Shown: one piece after another, positions 53,362 through 63,676 of the stretch
Layout of the letters: each line of letters begins with the position of its first letter
Numbering within the stretch: position 1 is the stretch's first letter
Source: MR-S7 sp000400995
Lineage (GTDB): Bacteria; Pseudomonadota; Gammaproteobacteria; Burkholderiales; Burkholderiaceae_C
Direction of reading: 5' to 3'
Assembly (NCBI RefSeq): GCF_045291395.1
Contig: NZ_CP152342.1
Coordinates: 248,001-312,000, forward strand
DNA: 64,000 bases
Translations under genes and position numbers: made by a program
The notes under the pieces: generated by a model
What the model was told of the DNA's origin: nothing
Seen by the model: only the letters and a program-made list of their open reading frames with translations
Database searches by the model: none

Positions 53362-54300
53362 TCAGGCGTATTCGGCCAGCGCCTTCTTCATCTTCTTCAT
53401 GGCCGCGACCTCGATCTGGCGGATGCGCTCGGCGCTCACGCCGTACTCGGCCGCCAGCTCGTGCAGCGTCATGCCGCCGGAGCCGTCGTCCTGCACGTTC
53501 AGCCAGCGCTCCTCGACGATGCGGCGGCTGCGCGCGTCCAGGCTTTCCAGCGCGGTGGCGATGCCGTCGGTCGCCAACATGTCGCGCTGGCGCGTCTCGA
53601 TCATCGCGGTGGGTTCATGCGCCGCGTCGGCCAGGTAGGCGATGGGGCCGTAGGCCTGCTCGCCATCGTCGCCGGGCGTGGGGTCCAGCAGCACGTCGCC
53701 GCCCGACAGGCGCGTTTCCATCTCGATGACTTCCTCGCGCTTCACGTTGAGCTGCTCGGCCACGAGGTCGATCTCATGGTCGGACAGCGTCTCGCGGTGC
53801 GTGTCGGCATCCAGTGCCTCGGCCTTGAAGCCCTGCTTCATCGACCGCAGGTTGAAGAACAGCTTGCGCTGGGCCTTGGTGGTCGCCACCTTGACCATGC
53901 GCCAGTTCTTGAGGATGTATTCGTGGATCTCCGCCTTGATCCAGTGCATGGCGTAGCTCACCAGGCGCACGCCCTGGTCGGGGTCGAAGCGCTTGACGGC
54001 TTTCATCAGGCCCACGTTGCCCTCTTGGATGAGGTCGCCGTGCGGCAGGCCGTAGCCGAGGTATTGGCGCGAGATCGATACCACCAGGCGCAGGTGCGAC
54101 AGCACCAGGCGGCCGGCGGCCTCGACGTTGCTGTCTTCCTTGAGCTGGCGCGCATAGCGCTGCTCCTCCTCCTGCGTGAGCAGGGGGATGCGGTTGACGG
54201 CAGAGATATAGGCGTCCAGATTACCCAGCGGGGGAACCAGGGCCCAGGGGTTGGCGGGCGCCAGCGTCGTTGTCGCGGTGGGTGCAGTCTGGAAGGCCAT
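53362..54300 (-). CDS. rpoH: Heat-shock sigma factor RpoH (sigma-32)
   Basis: Alternative sigma factor for heat-shock genes, 312 residues from ATG 54300. Region 2 is clear (GDLIQEGNVGLMKAVKRFDP, VSYAMHWIKAEIHEYI), the RpoH-specific box is QRKLFFNLR, and region 4 ends with TLHELAAEYGVSAERIRQIE. ATG 54300 has AAGGA 8 bases upstream and gives the family N-terminus (NPWALVPPLGNL soon after). ATG 54330 is also possible: its GGAG lies inside the CIRCE element. A perfect CIRCE suggests control by HrcA. ftsE/ftsX, usual rpoH neighbours in gammaproteobacteria, are absent. Confidence 0.95.
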   Translation of the reverse strand: MAFQTAPTATTTLAPANPWALVPPLGNLDAYISAVNRIPLLTQEEEQRYARQLKEDSNVEAAGRLVLSHLRLVVSISRQYLGYGLPHGDLIQEGNVGLMKAVKRFDPDQGVRLVSYAMHWIKAEIHEYILKNWRMVKVATTKAQRKLFFNLRSMKQGFKAEALDADTHRETLSDHEIDLVAEQLNVKREEVIEMETRLSGGDVLLDPTPGDDGEQAYGPIAYLADAAHEPTAMIETRQRDMLATDGIATALESLDARSRRIVEERWLNVQDDGSGGMTLHELAAEYGVSAERIRQIEVAAMKKMKKALAEYA

Positions 54301-54331
54301 ACCGGGAGTCCTTTCTTGCATGGGGTTCATA

Positions 54332-54358
54332 TTAGCACTCCGTTAGAGGGAGTGCTAA
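54332..54358. promoter_or_regulatory. CIRCE element upstream of rpoH
   Basis: TTAGCACTC, 9 bases, GAGTGCTAA: an exact match to the CIRCE operator of the repressor HrcA, 32 bases before ATG 54300 and 2 bases before ATG 54330. Confidence 0.95.
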
Positions 54359-54410
54359 AGGCGGAGTTCCCGTGTGGATGCAGGAAATCGCCCACAGAGG
54401 GAAATAAGGT

Positions 54411-54461
54411 AAAAAGCGGCTCCAGCGCTTATCCATAAAGCGCAAGCAGCTATCAAATTGG
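54411..54461 (-). repeat. Palindromic gene-boundary repeat, copy 8
   Basis: Between the divergent rpoH control region and cutA: GGCTCCAGCGCTTATCC and AAAGCGCAAGCAGCTATC. It ends 7 bases before the cutA start codon and so would form most of its 5' leader. Confidence 0.78.
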
Positions 54462-54467
54462 AAGTCC

Positions 54468-54790
54468 ATGACCGCCATCATCGCCGTCGTCACCACCACC
54501 GTCGCCAGCGCGGCCGATGCCCGGCGGCTGGCCTCGGGTGCCGTGCAGGCGCGGCTGGCCGCCTGCGTGCAGGTGGAGTCCATCGCCTCGCACTACGTCT
54601 GGCAGGGCGCGCAGCATGAGGACGCCGAGTGGCGCCTGGCGTGCAAGACCCTGCTCGAGGCGGCGCCCCCCTGCGCGCCTGGCTGCGGGCGCAGCATCCC
54701 TACGAGGTGCCGCAACTGCTGACCCAGGTCGTGGAAGCCGAGGCGGATTACGCGCAGTGGGTGGCCGGGCAGGTGGACGGCGGGCTCTAG
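54468..54790 (+). CDS. cutA: Divalent-cation tolerance protein CutA (frameshift as read)
   Basis: Small trimeric PII-like protein linked to copper tolerance. The first part (VVTTTVASAADARRLASGAV, ARLAACVQVESIASHYVW) is typical. After CKTLLEAAPP the frame is lost and stops at 54722, while LRAWLRAQHPYEVPQLLTQV continues in the next frame to 54790. One more C in the C6 run at 54666-54671 restores a normal 107-residue protein with the conserved HPYEVP. Its TAG shares the palindrome CTAG with the convergent stop of the GGDEF-EAL gene. Confidence 0.88.
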
Positions 54791-57432
54791 GTCGCTTGCG
54801 GCACCGACGCGCGCGCGGCCTGCTCGAACTGCGCCAGCTCCATCGGCCGCCCGAACAGGTAGCCCTGGAATGCGGTGCACCCGTGTTCCAGCAGGAACTG
54901 GTGGTGCGCGGCGGTTTCCACGCCCTCGGCGATGACCTGAAGCCCCAGGCTGCCGGCCAGCGCGATGATGGTGCGCGCGATGGCGGCGTCGCGCGGGTCC
55001 TGCAGCACATCGCGCACGAAGCCCTGGTCGATCTTGATCTGTGCGAGCGGCAGGCGCTTGAGATAGCCGAGCGAGGAATAGCCGGTGCCGAAGTCGTCCA
55101 GCGAGAAGCCCAGGCCGTGGGCCTGCAGCGCGTGCATGGTGGCGATGGCACCCTCCACGTTGTGCAGCAGCAGGCTTTCGGTCAGCTCCAGCTTGATGCG
55201 CGCCGGGTCTGCGCCGGTGGCCTGCAGCAGCGCGGCGACCTGGTCCACGAAATCTTCCTGCAGGAACTGGCGGGCGCTCACGTTGATGGCCAGGTTCAGG
55301 TGCCGCAGGGCCGGGTCGTTCCGCCACAGGGCCTGCTGGCGCAGCGCCGTCTCCATGACCCAGTGGCCCAGCGGCAGGATCAGGCCCGTCTGCTCGGCCA
55401 GCGGGATGAATTCGGCGGGCGAGACCATGCCCTGCTCGGGGTGGCGCCAGCGTACCAGCACCTCGGCGCCGGTCACCCGCCCGCTGCTTTCCACCTGGGG
55501 CTGGTAGAGCAGCAGGAACTGCGCCTCGCGCAGGCCGTGGTGCAGCTCGGCCTCCAGCAGCGCGCGGCGGTTGACGGCTTGCTGCATGTCGGGGTCGAAG
55601 AAGCGCAGCGTGTTGCGCCCGGCGTCCTTGGCGCGGTACATGGCCATGTCGGCCTGCTTGAGCACCTCGTCCACCGAGTCGGGCACATGGGCCAGCAGCG
55701 TCACCCCGATGCTGGCGGCGCCGTGGTAGGCGTGGCCGTCCAGGTTGTAGGGCTGGCGCAGGCGGTCCAGGAAGTGCTCGCACAGCTCGCGTGCCTGGGC
55801 GGCGGCCTCGTGCGCATCGGTGCCCAGGTGCTGCAGCACGATGACGAATTCGTCGCCGCCCAGGCGCGCCACGGTGTCCTGCGCGCGCACGGCGTCGGAC
55901 AGGCGCTGGGCGGCCTGGCGCAGCAGCAGGTCGCCCACCTCGTGGCCCTGGGTGTCGTTGAGGGTTTTGAAGTTGTCCAGGTCCACGAACAGCACGGCGG
56001 TGGTCTGGCCCGCGCGCGCGCCGCTGGCCAGCACCTGGCGCAGGCGGTCGGCCAGCAGGCGGCGGTTGGGCAGGTGCGTGAGCGCGTCGTGGAACGCCAG
56101 GCGGTGGGCCTCCTCCTCGGCGGCCTTGCGGCCGGAGACGTCGATGTCGATGCAGAACATCTCCGGCGGCTGGCCGGGCACCTGGATGAAGGCGTGGCTG
56201 GAGAAGACGTGGACCGGCGCGCCACCCTTGCGCTGCAGCTGCAGCTCGCCCGAGGGGATGGGTACGCCGGTGGCGAACATGCGCGCCATCTCCGCGCGCA
56301 CGCCATCGTGCATCGGCGGCGGGATGATCAGCTCCAGCAGGCTGCGGCCCAGCGCTTCGTCCTGCGTGTAGCCGTAAATTTGCTCGGACGCCTGGTTCCA
56401 ATAGGTCGTGGTGCCGTCGGCCCGGTAGCCCTGCACCGAGATGGAGGGGATGTTGCGCAGCACCGTGCGAAAGCGCAGTTCCGATTCGCGCAGGGCGCTT
56501 TCGGACTGCTTGCGCTCGGTGATGTCGCGGGCCAGAAAGACGGCGGACGTGGCATCCATGCGCTGGGCGCGGCCCTCGAAATAGCGCAGGCCCGCGCGCG
56601 TCTCCAGCGCGTACTCGATGCCCAGCGTGCGGCCGGTGCGCAGGGCTTCGCGGATCAGTGCCAGGCCGCTGTCTGCCAGCGTCGCGGGCAGCACGTCGTG
56701 CAGGCGCTGGCCAATGGGGGCGTGCGCCTCTGCGGCCAGCAGCGTGTCGTCAGGAGAGAGCACGTCCATGCAGCGCCCTTCATCGTCGATCACCAGCAGC
56801 AAATCGGGAATGGCCTGGGTGATGGCATGCAGGCGCGCCGCCGTGGCGCGCAGGGCCTGCTCGGTGGCCAGGCGTTTCTCCGCGTCGCGCAGCAGCAGGC
56901 CCAGCGCCACGGTAGCGGCGGTGAAGGTGAGCAGGAAGGGCAGGGCGACGGTCTGGTTGAGCTCGCGTACCACGGAAGCGGGCAGCGCCTGCAGCAGCGC
57001 CAGCACCGCCGCGTGCACCAGCAACCCGAAGACGGCCAGCGTGCCGGGCCCCACTCCGAGCAGGCCGCGTGCGCGGGCCTGGCGGTAGGCCAGCCCCGCC
57101 AGCGTGCACACCAGGATCACCTGCACGCTGGTCGCCGCCCCGGCGCCGCCCAGCGACAGCCGCCCGGCGATGGCCATGACCGCCGCGATGGCCGCCACCA
57201 GCGGCCCGCCGAACAGGCCCGCCATGCTGAGCACCACCGAGCGCGCGTCGATGATCACGCCCGGCGCCACCGTCACCGGCGCCAGCATGCCCACCACGCA
57301 GATGCCGCCGAAGATCAGGCCCGAAACCGCCTGCCCCACCAGGGGATGGCTGCGCCACAGGCGCACGTTGAATGCGTGCAGGAAGCACAAGGCCAGCAGG
57401 AGCGCGAAGCCTTTGGCGAGTTCGATGAACAT
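54787..57432 (-). CDS. Membrane-bound PAS-PAS-GGDEF-EAL cyclic-di-GMP enzyme
   Basis: An 881-residue protein. The first ~195 residues hold five or six helices resembling the 5TMR-LYT sensor module (DARSVVLSMAGLFGGPLVAA). Two PAS domains follow (about 205-320 and 325-450), then GGDEF (VARLGGDEFVIVL intact) and EAL (AEVLVRWRHP, NVSARQF, LELTESLLL, DDFGTGYSSL, VIAEGVET), with the catalytic metal-binding residues retained although the first motif is EVL. It may both make and degrade c-di-GMP. It is 27 bases downstream of ftsY on the same strand. Confidence 0.92.
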   Translation of the reverse strand: MFIELAKGFALLLALCFLHAFNVRLWRSHPLVGQAVSGLIFGGICVVGMLAPVTVAPGVIIDARSVVLSMAGLFGGPLVAAIAAVMAIAGRLSLGGAGAATSVQVILVCTLAGLAYRQARARGLLGVGPGTLAVFGLLVHAAVLALLQALPASVVRELNQTVALPFLLTFTAATVALGLLLRDAEKRLATEQALRATAARLHAITQAIPDLLLVIDDEGRCMDVLSPDDTLLAAEAHAPIGQRLHDVLPATLADSGLALIREALRTGRTLGIEYALETRAGLRYFEGRAQRMDATSAVFLARDITERKQSESALRESELRFRTVLRNIPSISVQGYRADGTTTYWNQASEQIYGYTQDEALGRSLLELIIPPPMHDGVRAEMARMFATGVPIPSGELQLQRKGGAPVHVFSSHAFIQVPGQPPEMFCIDIDVSGRKAAEEEAHRLAFHDALTHLPNRRLLADRLRQVLASGARAGQTTAVLFVDLDNFKTLNDTQGHEVGDLLLRQAAQRLSDAVRAQDTVARLGGDEFVIVLQHLGTDAHEAAAQARELCEHFLDRLRQPYNLDGHAYHGAASIGVTLLAHVPDSVDEVLKQADMAMYRAKDAGRNTLRFFDPDMQQAVNRRALLEAELHHGLREAQFLLLYQPQVESSGRVTGAEVLVRWRHPEQGMVSPAEFIPLAEQTGLILPLGHWVMETALRQQALWRNDPALRHLNLAINVSARQFLQEDFVDQVAALLQATGADPARIKLELTESLLLHNVEGAIATMHALQAHGLGFSLDDFGTGYSSLGYLKRLPLAQIKIDQGFVRDVLQDPRDAAIARTIIALAGSLGLQVIAEGVETAAHHQFLLEHGCTAFQGYLFGRPMELAQFEQAARASVPQAT

Positions 57433-57459
57433 GGGCTGCGCGCAGTGGGGCGTGGGCGG

Positions 57460-58571
<1,112 letters not shown>

Positions 58572-58600
58572 TGGCGGGTTCTTAGAATCGGAGCCATTCT

Positions 58601-60030
58601 ATGAAACGCGCCATTTCACTCCTGGCCCTTGCGGCCTGCCTGCACGCGGGCGCGCAGCCCGCCCCCCTTCATCCCCCGCCACCGCCGCGCCCCAGGCCGC
58701 CACGGCCACGGGCGCGCAGCAGTTCACCTTGAAGAACGGCATGCAGCTCATCGTGCAGCCCGACCGGCGCGCGCCCACGGCGGTGCACATGGTCTGGGTG
58801 CGCGTGGGTTCCATGGACGAGGTGGACGGCACCTCCGGCGTGGCCCACGTGCTGGAGCACATGATGTTCAAGGGCTCCAAGGCCGTGCCGCCGGGCGAGT
58901 TCTCGCGCCGCGTGGCGGCGCTGGGCGGGCAGGAGAACGCCTTCACCAGCCGCGACTACACGGGCTACTACCAGCAGATCCCGGCCGAGCGGCTGGCCGA
59001 CGTGATGCAGCTCGAATCCGACCGCTTCGCCCACAACCAGTGGCCCGACGAGGAATTCAAGAAGGAAATCGAGGTGGTCAAGGAGGAGCGCCGCATGCGC
59101 ACCGAGGACCAGCCGCGCGCCGCGCTCATCGAGCAGCTCTACGCGGCCACCTTCATCGCCTCGCCCTACCACCGCCCCGTGGTGGGCTGGATGAGCGATC
59201 TGGACGCCATGACACCCCATGATGTGCGCCAGTTCCACCGCCACTGGTACATGCCGCGCAATGCCGTTGTGGTGGTGGCGGGCGACGTCGACCCCGAGCA
59301 GGTCCGCCAGCTCGCCGAGAAGACCTATGGCGCCATCCCCGACCGCGCCGTGCCCGCGCGCAAGCCGCGCACCGAGCCCGAGCAGAAGGGCCTGCGCCGC
59401 ATCGCCTTCAAGGCCCCGGCCGAGCAGAGCTACGTGGCCCTGGCCTTCCGCGTGCCCGGCGTGGAGCGCATCGACGCCATGCAGGACACCGACCGCGACG
59501 GCCTGGCGCTGCTGGTGCTGTCGGCCGTGCTCAGCGGCTACGACGGCGCGCGGCTGGAGCGCGCGCTCACGCAAGGCGCGGACCGCGTGGCCGACGGCGC
59601 GGACAGCCAGGCCTCCGTGTTCGGCCGCGGCCCCGCGCTGTTCCTGATGACCGGCGTGCCCGCCGCGGGCAAGACCGCCGCCCAGGTGGAAGAAGCCCTG
59701 CGCGCCGAGGTGGCCCGCATCGCGCGCGAAGGCGTGAGCGAGGCCGAGCTGTCGCGCGTCAAGACGCAGTGGGCCGCTTCCACCATCTATGCGCGCGACT
59801 CGCTGCAGTCGCAGGCCAGCGACCTCGGCAGCAACTGGGTGCAGGGCCTGCCGCTCGACGCGGACGACCGCATCCTGAAGCTGCTGCGCGGCGTGACCCC
59901 CGCGCAGGTGCAGTCCGTGGCCGCGCGCTACTTCGGCGACGACCAGCTCACCATCGCCACCCTGCTGCCCCAGCCCGTGGTGCCGGGCGCGCAACGCGCC
60001 GCCCCCGCTGCCGGCGATCGGATGCACTGA
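58601..60030 (+). CDS. M16 zinc peptidase, active subunit (5' frameshift as read)
   Basis: Pitrilysin-family periplasmic peptidase. The zinc site HVLEHMMFKGS (HxxEH) is intact with the downstream Glu region (EIEVVKEERRMRTED). ATG 58601 starts a signal peptide (KRAISLLALAACLHAGAQ) but that frame ends soon; the protein continues one frame over as SSPATAAPQAATATG. One more C in the C6 run at 58662-58667 joins them into 476 residues. It is followed with a one-base overlap by a second M16 gene, an active/inactive pair typical of bacterial M16B proteins. It is divergent from ftsY by 29 bases. Confidence 0.9.
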
Positions 60031-61379
60031 TGATGAAAACTCTCAAAACAATAGCTGCTCGCGCTTTACTGGTAAGCGCTGGAGCCATTTTTTATGCGCA
60101 AAGCGCCTGGGCGCTGCTGCCCATCCAGCACTGGACGGAAGACAGCGGCGCGCGCGTCTGGCTGGTCGAAAGCAAGGCCATTCCCATGGTGGACGTGCAG
60201 ATCGATTTCGACGCCGGCAGCCGCCGCGATCCCGCCGCGCAGGCGGGCCTGGCCGCTGCCTCCGCGCTGATGAGTGCCAAGGGCGTGCGCGCCACCGCCA
60301 CCGGCGATGCCGCCATGGACGAGAACGACCTGGGTGAAGCCTGGGCCGACCTGGGCGCCAGCTTCGAGGCCGGCGCCGAGCGCGATGGCCTCGTGTTCAC
60401 GCTGCGCTCGCTCACCGAACCCGACCTGCTGGAGCGCGCCGCCCGCCTGGCCGCGCGCCAGCTCGGCGAGCCCAGCTTCCCCGCCCCCGTCTGGCAGCGC
60501 GAGCGCGCGCGCTGGGAGGCCGGCATCAAGGAGGCCGACACGCGCCCCGGCACCGTCGCCTCCAAGGCTTTCTCCACCGCCGTGTACGGCACGCATCCCT
60601 ATGGCCAGCGGCCCACGGCCGAGACCCTGGCACGCATCGGCGTGGAAGACCTGCAGACCTTCCACACGCGCTACCAGCGCGCCTGCCGTGCGCGCGTGGC
60701 CATCGTCGGCGCGCTCGACCGCGCCCAGGCCCAGGCCCTGGCGCGCACGCTGCTCGCGCGTCTGCCCCAGGGCGAATGCACGCCGCTGCCGCCCGTGCCC
60801 GAGGTGCAACCGCTGGCCCAGGCGTCCGGGCAGCGCATCCCCTTCGCGTCGGCGCAGGCCCACGTGCTCGTCGGCCAGCCCGGCTTCGTGCGCCGCGATC
60901 CGGACTTCCTCGCGCTACTGGTGGGCAACCACATCCTGGGCGGCGGCGGCTTCACCTCGCGACTGACCAACGAGGTGCGCGAAAAGCGCGGCCTCTCGTA
61001 CAGCGTGGGCAGTGGCTTCTCGCCCGGGCTGAACGCGGGCGCCTTCGTGGTCGGCCTGCAGACGCGCCCCGACCAGGCCGCGCAGGCCCTGCAGGTCACG
61101 CAGGACGTGCTGGTGCGCTTCGTCGCCGAAGGCCCCACCGAGGCCGAGCTGCGCGCCGCCAAGGACAACCTCATCGGCGGCTTCGCGCTGCGCATCGACA
61201 GCAACCGCAAGCTGCTGGCCAACGTGGTCAACATCGCCTGGAACGACCTGCCGCTGGACTACCTGGAGCACTGGACCGACCGCGTCGAGGCCCTCACTGT
61301 GGCCGACATCCGCGCCGCCTTCCAGCGCAAGCTGCAGCCCGGGCGCATGGCCAGCGTGGTGGTCGGGGGCCAGCCTTGA
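60030..61379 (+). CDS. M16 peptidase-like protein lacking the zinc motif
   Basis: Second M16-fold protein, 449 residues. Where its partner has HxxEH this one has QAGLAAASALMSAKG, so it is probably the non-catalytic, substrate-binding subunit. The R/Y pair region (LTNEVREKRGLSYSVGSGF) is retained. The signal peptide KTIAARALLVSAGAIFYAQS is encoded by repeat copy 9, with a cleavage site after SAWA. The ATG overlaps the upstream stop (TGATG). Confidence 0.92.
   Translation: MMKTLKTIAARALLVSAGAIFYAQSAWALLPIQHWTEDSGARVWLVESKAIPMVDVQIDFDAGSRRDPAAQAGLAAASALMSAKGVRATATGDAAMDENDLGEAWADLGASFEAGAERDGLVFTLRSLTEPDLLERAARLAARQLGEPSFPAPVWQRERARWEAGIKEADTRPGTVASKAFSTAVYGTHPYGQRPTAETLARIGVEDLQTFHTRYQRACRARVAIVGALDRAQAQALARTLLARLPQGECTPLPPVPEVQPLAQASGQRIPFASAQAHVLVGQPGFVRRDPDFLALLVGNHILGGGGFTSRLTNEVREKRGLSYSVGSGFSPGLNAGAFVVGLQTRPDQAAQALQVTQDVLVRFVAEGPTEAELRAAKDNLIGGFALRIDSNRKLLANVVNIAWNDLPLDYLEHWTDRVEALTVADIRAAFQRKLQPGRMASVVVGGQP
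60047..60093 (+). repeat. Palindromic gene-boundary repeat, copy 9, inside a signal peptide
   Basis: ATAGCTGCTCGCGCTTTACT and GGTAAGCGCTGGAGCCATTT, read in frame as IAARALLVSAGAIF: the same frame as in sco (copy 6). Confidence 0.85.
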
Positions 61380-61381
61380 AC

Positions 61382-61936
61382 GTGAAGAAGCCTGCGGGCG
61401 AGGTCCGCATCATCGGCGGCCAGTGGAAGCGCACCCGCCTGGCCGTGCCCGACCGCCCCGGCCTGCGCCCCACGCCCGACCGGGTGCGCGAGACGCTGTT
61501 CAACTGGCTGGGCCAGGACCTGACTGGCTGGCACTGTGTGGACGCCTTCGCGGGCACCGGCGCGCTGGGCCTGGAAGCCGCCTCGCGCGGCGCCGCGCAG
61601 GTGCTGCTGGTGGAGCAGGACCCGGGCCTGGTGGCGCAGCTGCAATCGCACCAGCGGCGCCTGAAGGCCGACGCCGTGCGCGTGCAGCGCGGCGACGGCA
61701 TCGCCGCCCTGCGCCAGTGCGCGCCGCGCAGCCAGCACCTCGTCCTGCTCGACCCGCCGTTCGGCGCGGCGCAGCTGTTCGCCCCCGCCCTGCAGGCCGC
61801 ACGGGAGGCCGTGGCCGAGGGGGGCTTCATCTACCTCGAAGCACCCGCCGCCTGGAGCGCGGACGATGGCGGCCTGGTGCTGCACCGCCACCTCAAGGCG
61901 GGCGCGGTCCATGCCCATCTGCTACAGGTTCAATAG
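61382..61936 (+). CDS. rsmD: 16S rRNA (guanine-966-N2)-methyltransferase RsmD
   Basis: Ribosomal RNA methyltransferase, 184 residues from GTG 61382. RIIGGQWKRTRLAVPD and RPTPDRVRETLFNWL are the family N-terminus, CVDAFAGTGALGLEAASRGA the SAM motif and VLLDPPFG the catalytic motif. A TTG at 61376 overlapping the previous stop is an alternative start. Its TAG stop lies inside repeat copy 10. Confidence 0.93.
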   Translation: MKKPAGEVRIIGGQWKRTRLAVPDRPGLRPTPDRVRETLFNWLGQDLTGWHCVDAFAGTGALGLEAASRGAAQVLLVEQDPGLVAQLQSHQRRLKADAVRVQRGDGIAALRQCAPRSQHLVLLDPPFGAAQLFAPALQAAREAVAEGGFIYLEAPAAWSADDGGLVLHRHLKAGAVHAHLLQVQ

Positions 61937-61976
61937 CTGCCTGCGCTTGCTGGATAAGCGCCAGAGGCCAAATTAG
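61931..61976 (+). repeat. Palindromic gene-boundary repeat, copy 10
   Basis: CAATAGCTGCCTGCGCTTGC and TGGATAAGCGCCAGAGGCC between rsmD and coaD; the TAG near its start is the rsmD stop codon. Confidence 0.78.
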
Positions 61977-61999
61977 ATACAAATCGAGAGGAGACCCCC

Positions 62000-62479
62000 A
62001 TGCCCCGCGTCATCGCCGTCTACCCTGGCACCTTCGATCCCATCACCCTGGGCCACGAGGACCTGGTGCAGCGCGCCACCCAGCTGTTCGACGAGGTCAT
62101 CGTCGCCGTGGCCGTGGGCCACCACAAGAAGACGATGTTCACCCTGGACGAGCGCATGGCCCTGGTGCGCGAGGTGGTCCGGCCGTGGCCCCAGGTGCGC
62201 GTGGAGAGCTTCGACGGGCTGGTGCGCGACTTCGTGCGCGCCCACGGCGCCAGGGCCATGGTGCGCGGCGTGCGCAGCGTGACCGACTTCGACTACGAGC
62301 GGCAGCTCGCCGGCATGAACCGCCACCTGATGCCCGACGTGGAAACCGTCTTCCTCACGCCCAGCGACCAGTTCGCGCACCTCTCCAGCAGCTTCGTGCG
62401 CGAGATCCACACGCTGGGCGGCGACGTGCAGGCGCTGGTGTCGCCCGCCGTGCTGCGCGCGCTGGCGGCCAAGAGCTGA
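62000..62479 (+). CDS. coaD: Phosphopantetheine adenylyltransferase CoaD
   Basis: Penultimate enzyme of coenzyme A synthesis, 159 residues. YPGTFDPITLGHEDLVQRA contains the (T/H)xGH nucleotidyl-transferase motif at 15-19; VRGVRSVTDFDYERQLAGMN and SSSFVREI are further family blocks. GAGGAG lies upstream of the ATG. It is often next to rsmD, as here. Confidence 0.96.
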   Translation: MPRVIAVYPGTFDPITLGHEDLVQRATQLFDEVIVAVAVGHHKKTMFTLDERMALVREVVRPWPQVRVESFDGLVRDFVRAHGARAMVRGVRSVTDFDYERQLAGMNRHLMPDVETVFLTPSDQFAHLSSSFVREIHTLGGDVQALVSPAVLRALAAKS

Positions 62480-62492
62480 CGGGGCCGCGCTC

Positions 62493-63593
62493 TTATGCCG
62501 TGCGGCTGGCAATGAGCTCGTGCACGAAGCGCAGCTTGGCCAGCGCGCCGGGCGAAGGAGCGAACGGGTAGGCGTCCTGCTGGCCCAGGCTGCGGTTCAG
62601 GCTGTTGAGCAGCAGGGTGAGCGGAGCCCAGTCGTGCACCATGGCGTCGAAGCCGGGGCGGGGCTGGGAGAACGGGTCGTGCACCTGCTGGCGCTGCGGG
62701 GCCGTGGCGTGGGGTACGGTGATGGCGGTCTGGTAGCTGGCGGCGGTCTCCAGCAGGTCGACCATGTGCAGGTAGTGGGCCCAGGTTTCGGCCCAGTCTT
62801 CCCAAGGGTGGGCGGTGGCATAGGCGCTCACGTGGCCGGCCTGCCAGTCGGCGGGCTGCAGCGGCGTGCGTGCGTAGTGCGCGCTCAAGGCCTCGGCATA
62901 GTCCGCGCGCTCGTCGCCGAACACGTCGCGGAAGGCCTGCAAGTGGCCGCCGCGCAGCACCAGCGCATCCCAGAAGTAGTGGCCGCACTCGTGGCGCAGG
63001 TGGCCCAGCAGCGTGCGGTAGGGCTCGTGCAGGGCCAGGCGCCGCCGCGCGCGTTCGTCGTCGTCGGCCTCGGAGACGTTGAGCGTGATCACGCCCTGGG
63101 CATGCCCTGTCAACACGGGGGGAGCGCCGGGCAGGTCGGCCAGGAACTCGTACACCGGCCCCTGCTCGCCGGGCAGCCGGCCCAGCCCCAGGCGCGCCAG
63201 CGTATAGAAGAGCCACCGCTTGGCGGTCTCGATCTGCGTCCAGCGGCGCTGGTTCCCGGGCACCGACAGGTCGGGCAGCACGCGGGTCTGCCGGCAGGAG
63301 ACGCACAGCTGGTCAGGCGCGTCCCCCGCATCGGAGGGCAGGGCGAAGTTGCATGCACCGTGCGTGCCGCGATGGCCGCACAGGCGGTAGTAGCGGCCGG
63401 GCGGCTGCGGCGCCTCTGCGCGTGCGGGGCGCTGCGCCCACAGGCCGCTGCGGCCCGCTTCGCCGCCGGCGGGCTCCAGGGCCAGCATCGCCATCGCATC
63501 GGGATCGAAGGCCAGGGCGCTGCCGCAGTGCACGCACTGGAAGCTCTCGAAGAACACGACGAAGCCGCAATGGCTGCAATGGAAGAGTTGCAT
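62493..63593 (-). CDS. Zinc-ribbon metallopeptidase-like protein (DUF2248/COG4307 type)
   Basis: A 366-residue protein. Two CxxC pairs at the start (CSHC 6-9, CVHC 20-23) form a zinc ribbon, and CGH...CNF and CVSC make a second cysteine cluster (about 72-100). HLRHECGHYFWD has an HExxH-like zinc motif at 201-205, and HPWEDWAETWAHYLH follows about 60 residues later as a likely third-ligand region. ATG 63593 is preferred since the zinc ribbon starts at once. Peptidase activity is a family prediction only. Confidence 0.85.
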   Translation of the reverse strand: MQLFHCSHCGFVVFFESFQCVHCGSALAFDPDAMAMLALEPAGGEAGRSGLWAQRPARAEAPQPPGRYYRLCGHRGTHGACNFALPSDAGDAPDQLCVSCRQTRVLPDLSVPGNQRRWTQIETAKRWLFYTLARLGLGRLPGEQGPVYEFLADLPGAPPVLTGHAQGVITLNVSEADDDERARRRLALHEPYRTLLGHLRHECGHYFWDALVLRGGHLQAFRDVFGDERADYAEALSAHYARTPLQPADWQAGHVSAYATAHPWEDWAETWAHYLHMVDLLETAASYQTAITVPHATAPQRQQVHDPFSQPRPGFDAMVHDWAPLTLLLNSLNRSLGQQDAYPFAPSPGALAKLRFVHELIASRTA

Positions 63594-63620
63594 GCGCGCC
63601 GATTCTGCCGCAGGACGTGA

Positions 63621-63638
63621 AAAGGCCACGCGGCCTTT
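63621..63638. terminator. Hairpin between the BON lipoprotein and metallopeptidase-like genes
   Basis: AAAGGCC, loop ACGC, GGCCTTT; on the minus strand it is followed by a short T4 tail, 38 bases after the BON gene stop. Confidence 0.6.
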
Positions 63639-63676
63639 GAAAAGGGCGGCGTGGCCGGGTTAGCGGGCGTCGCGGT

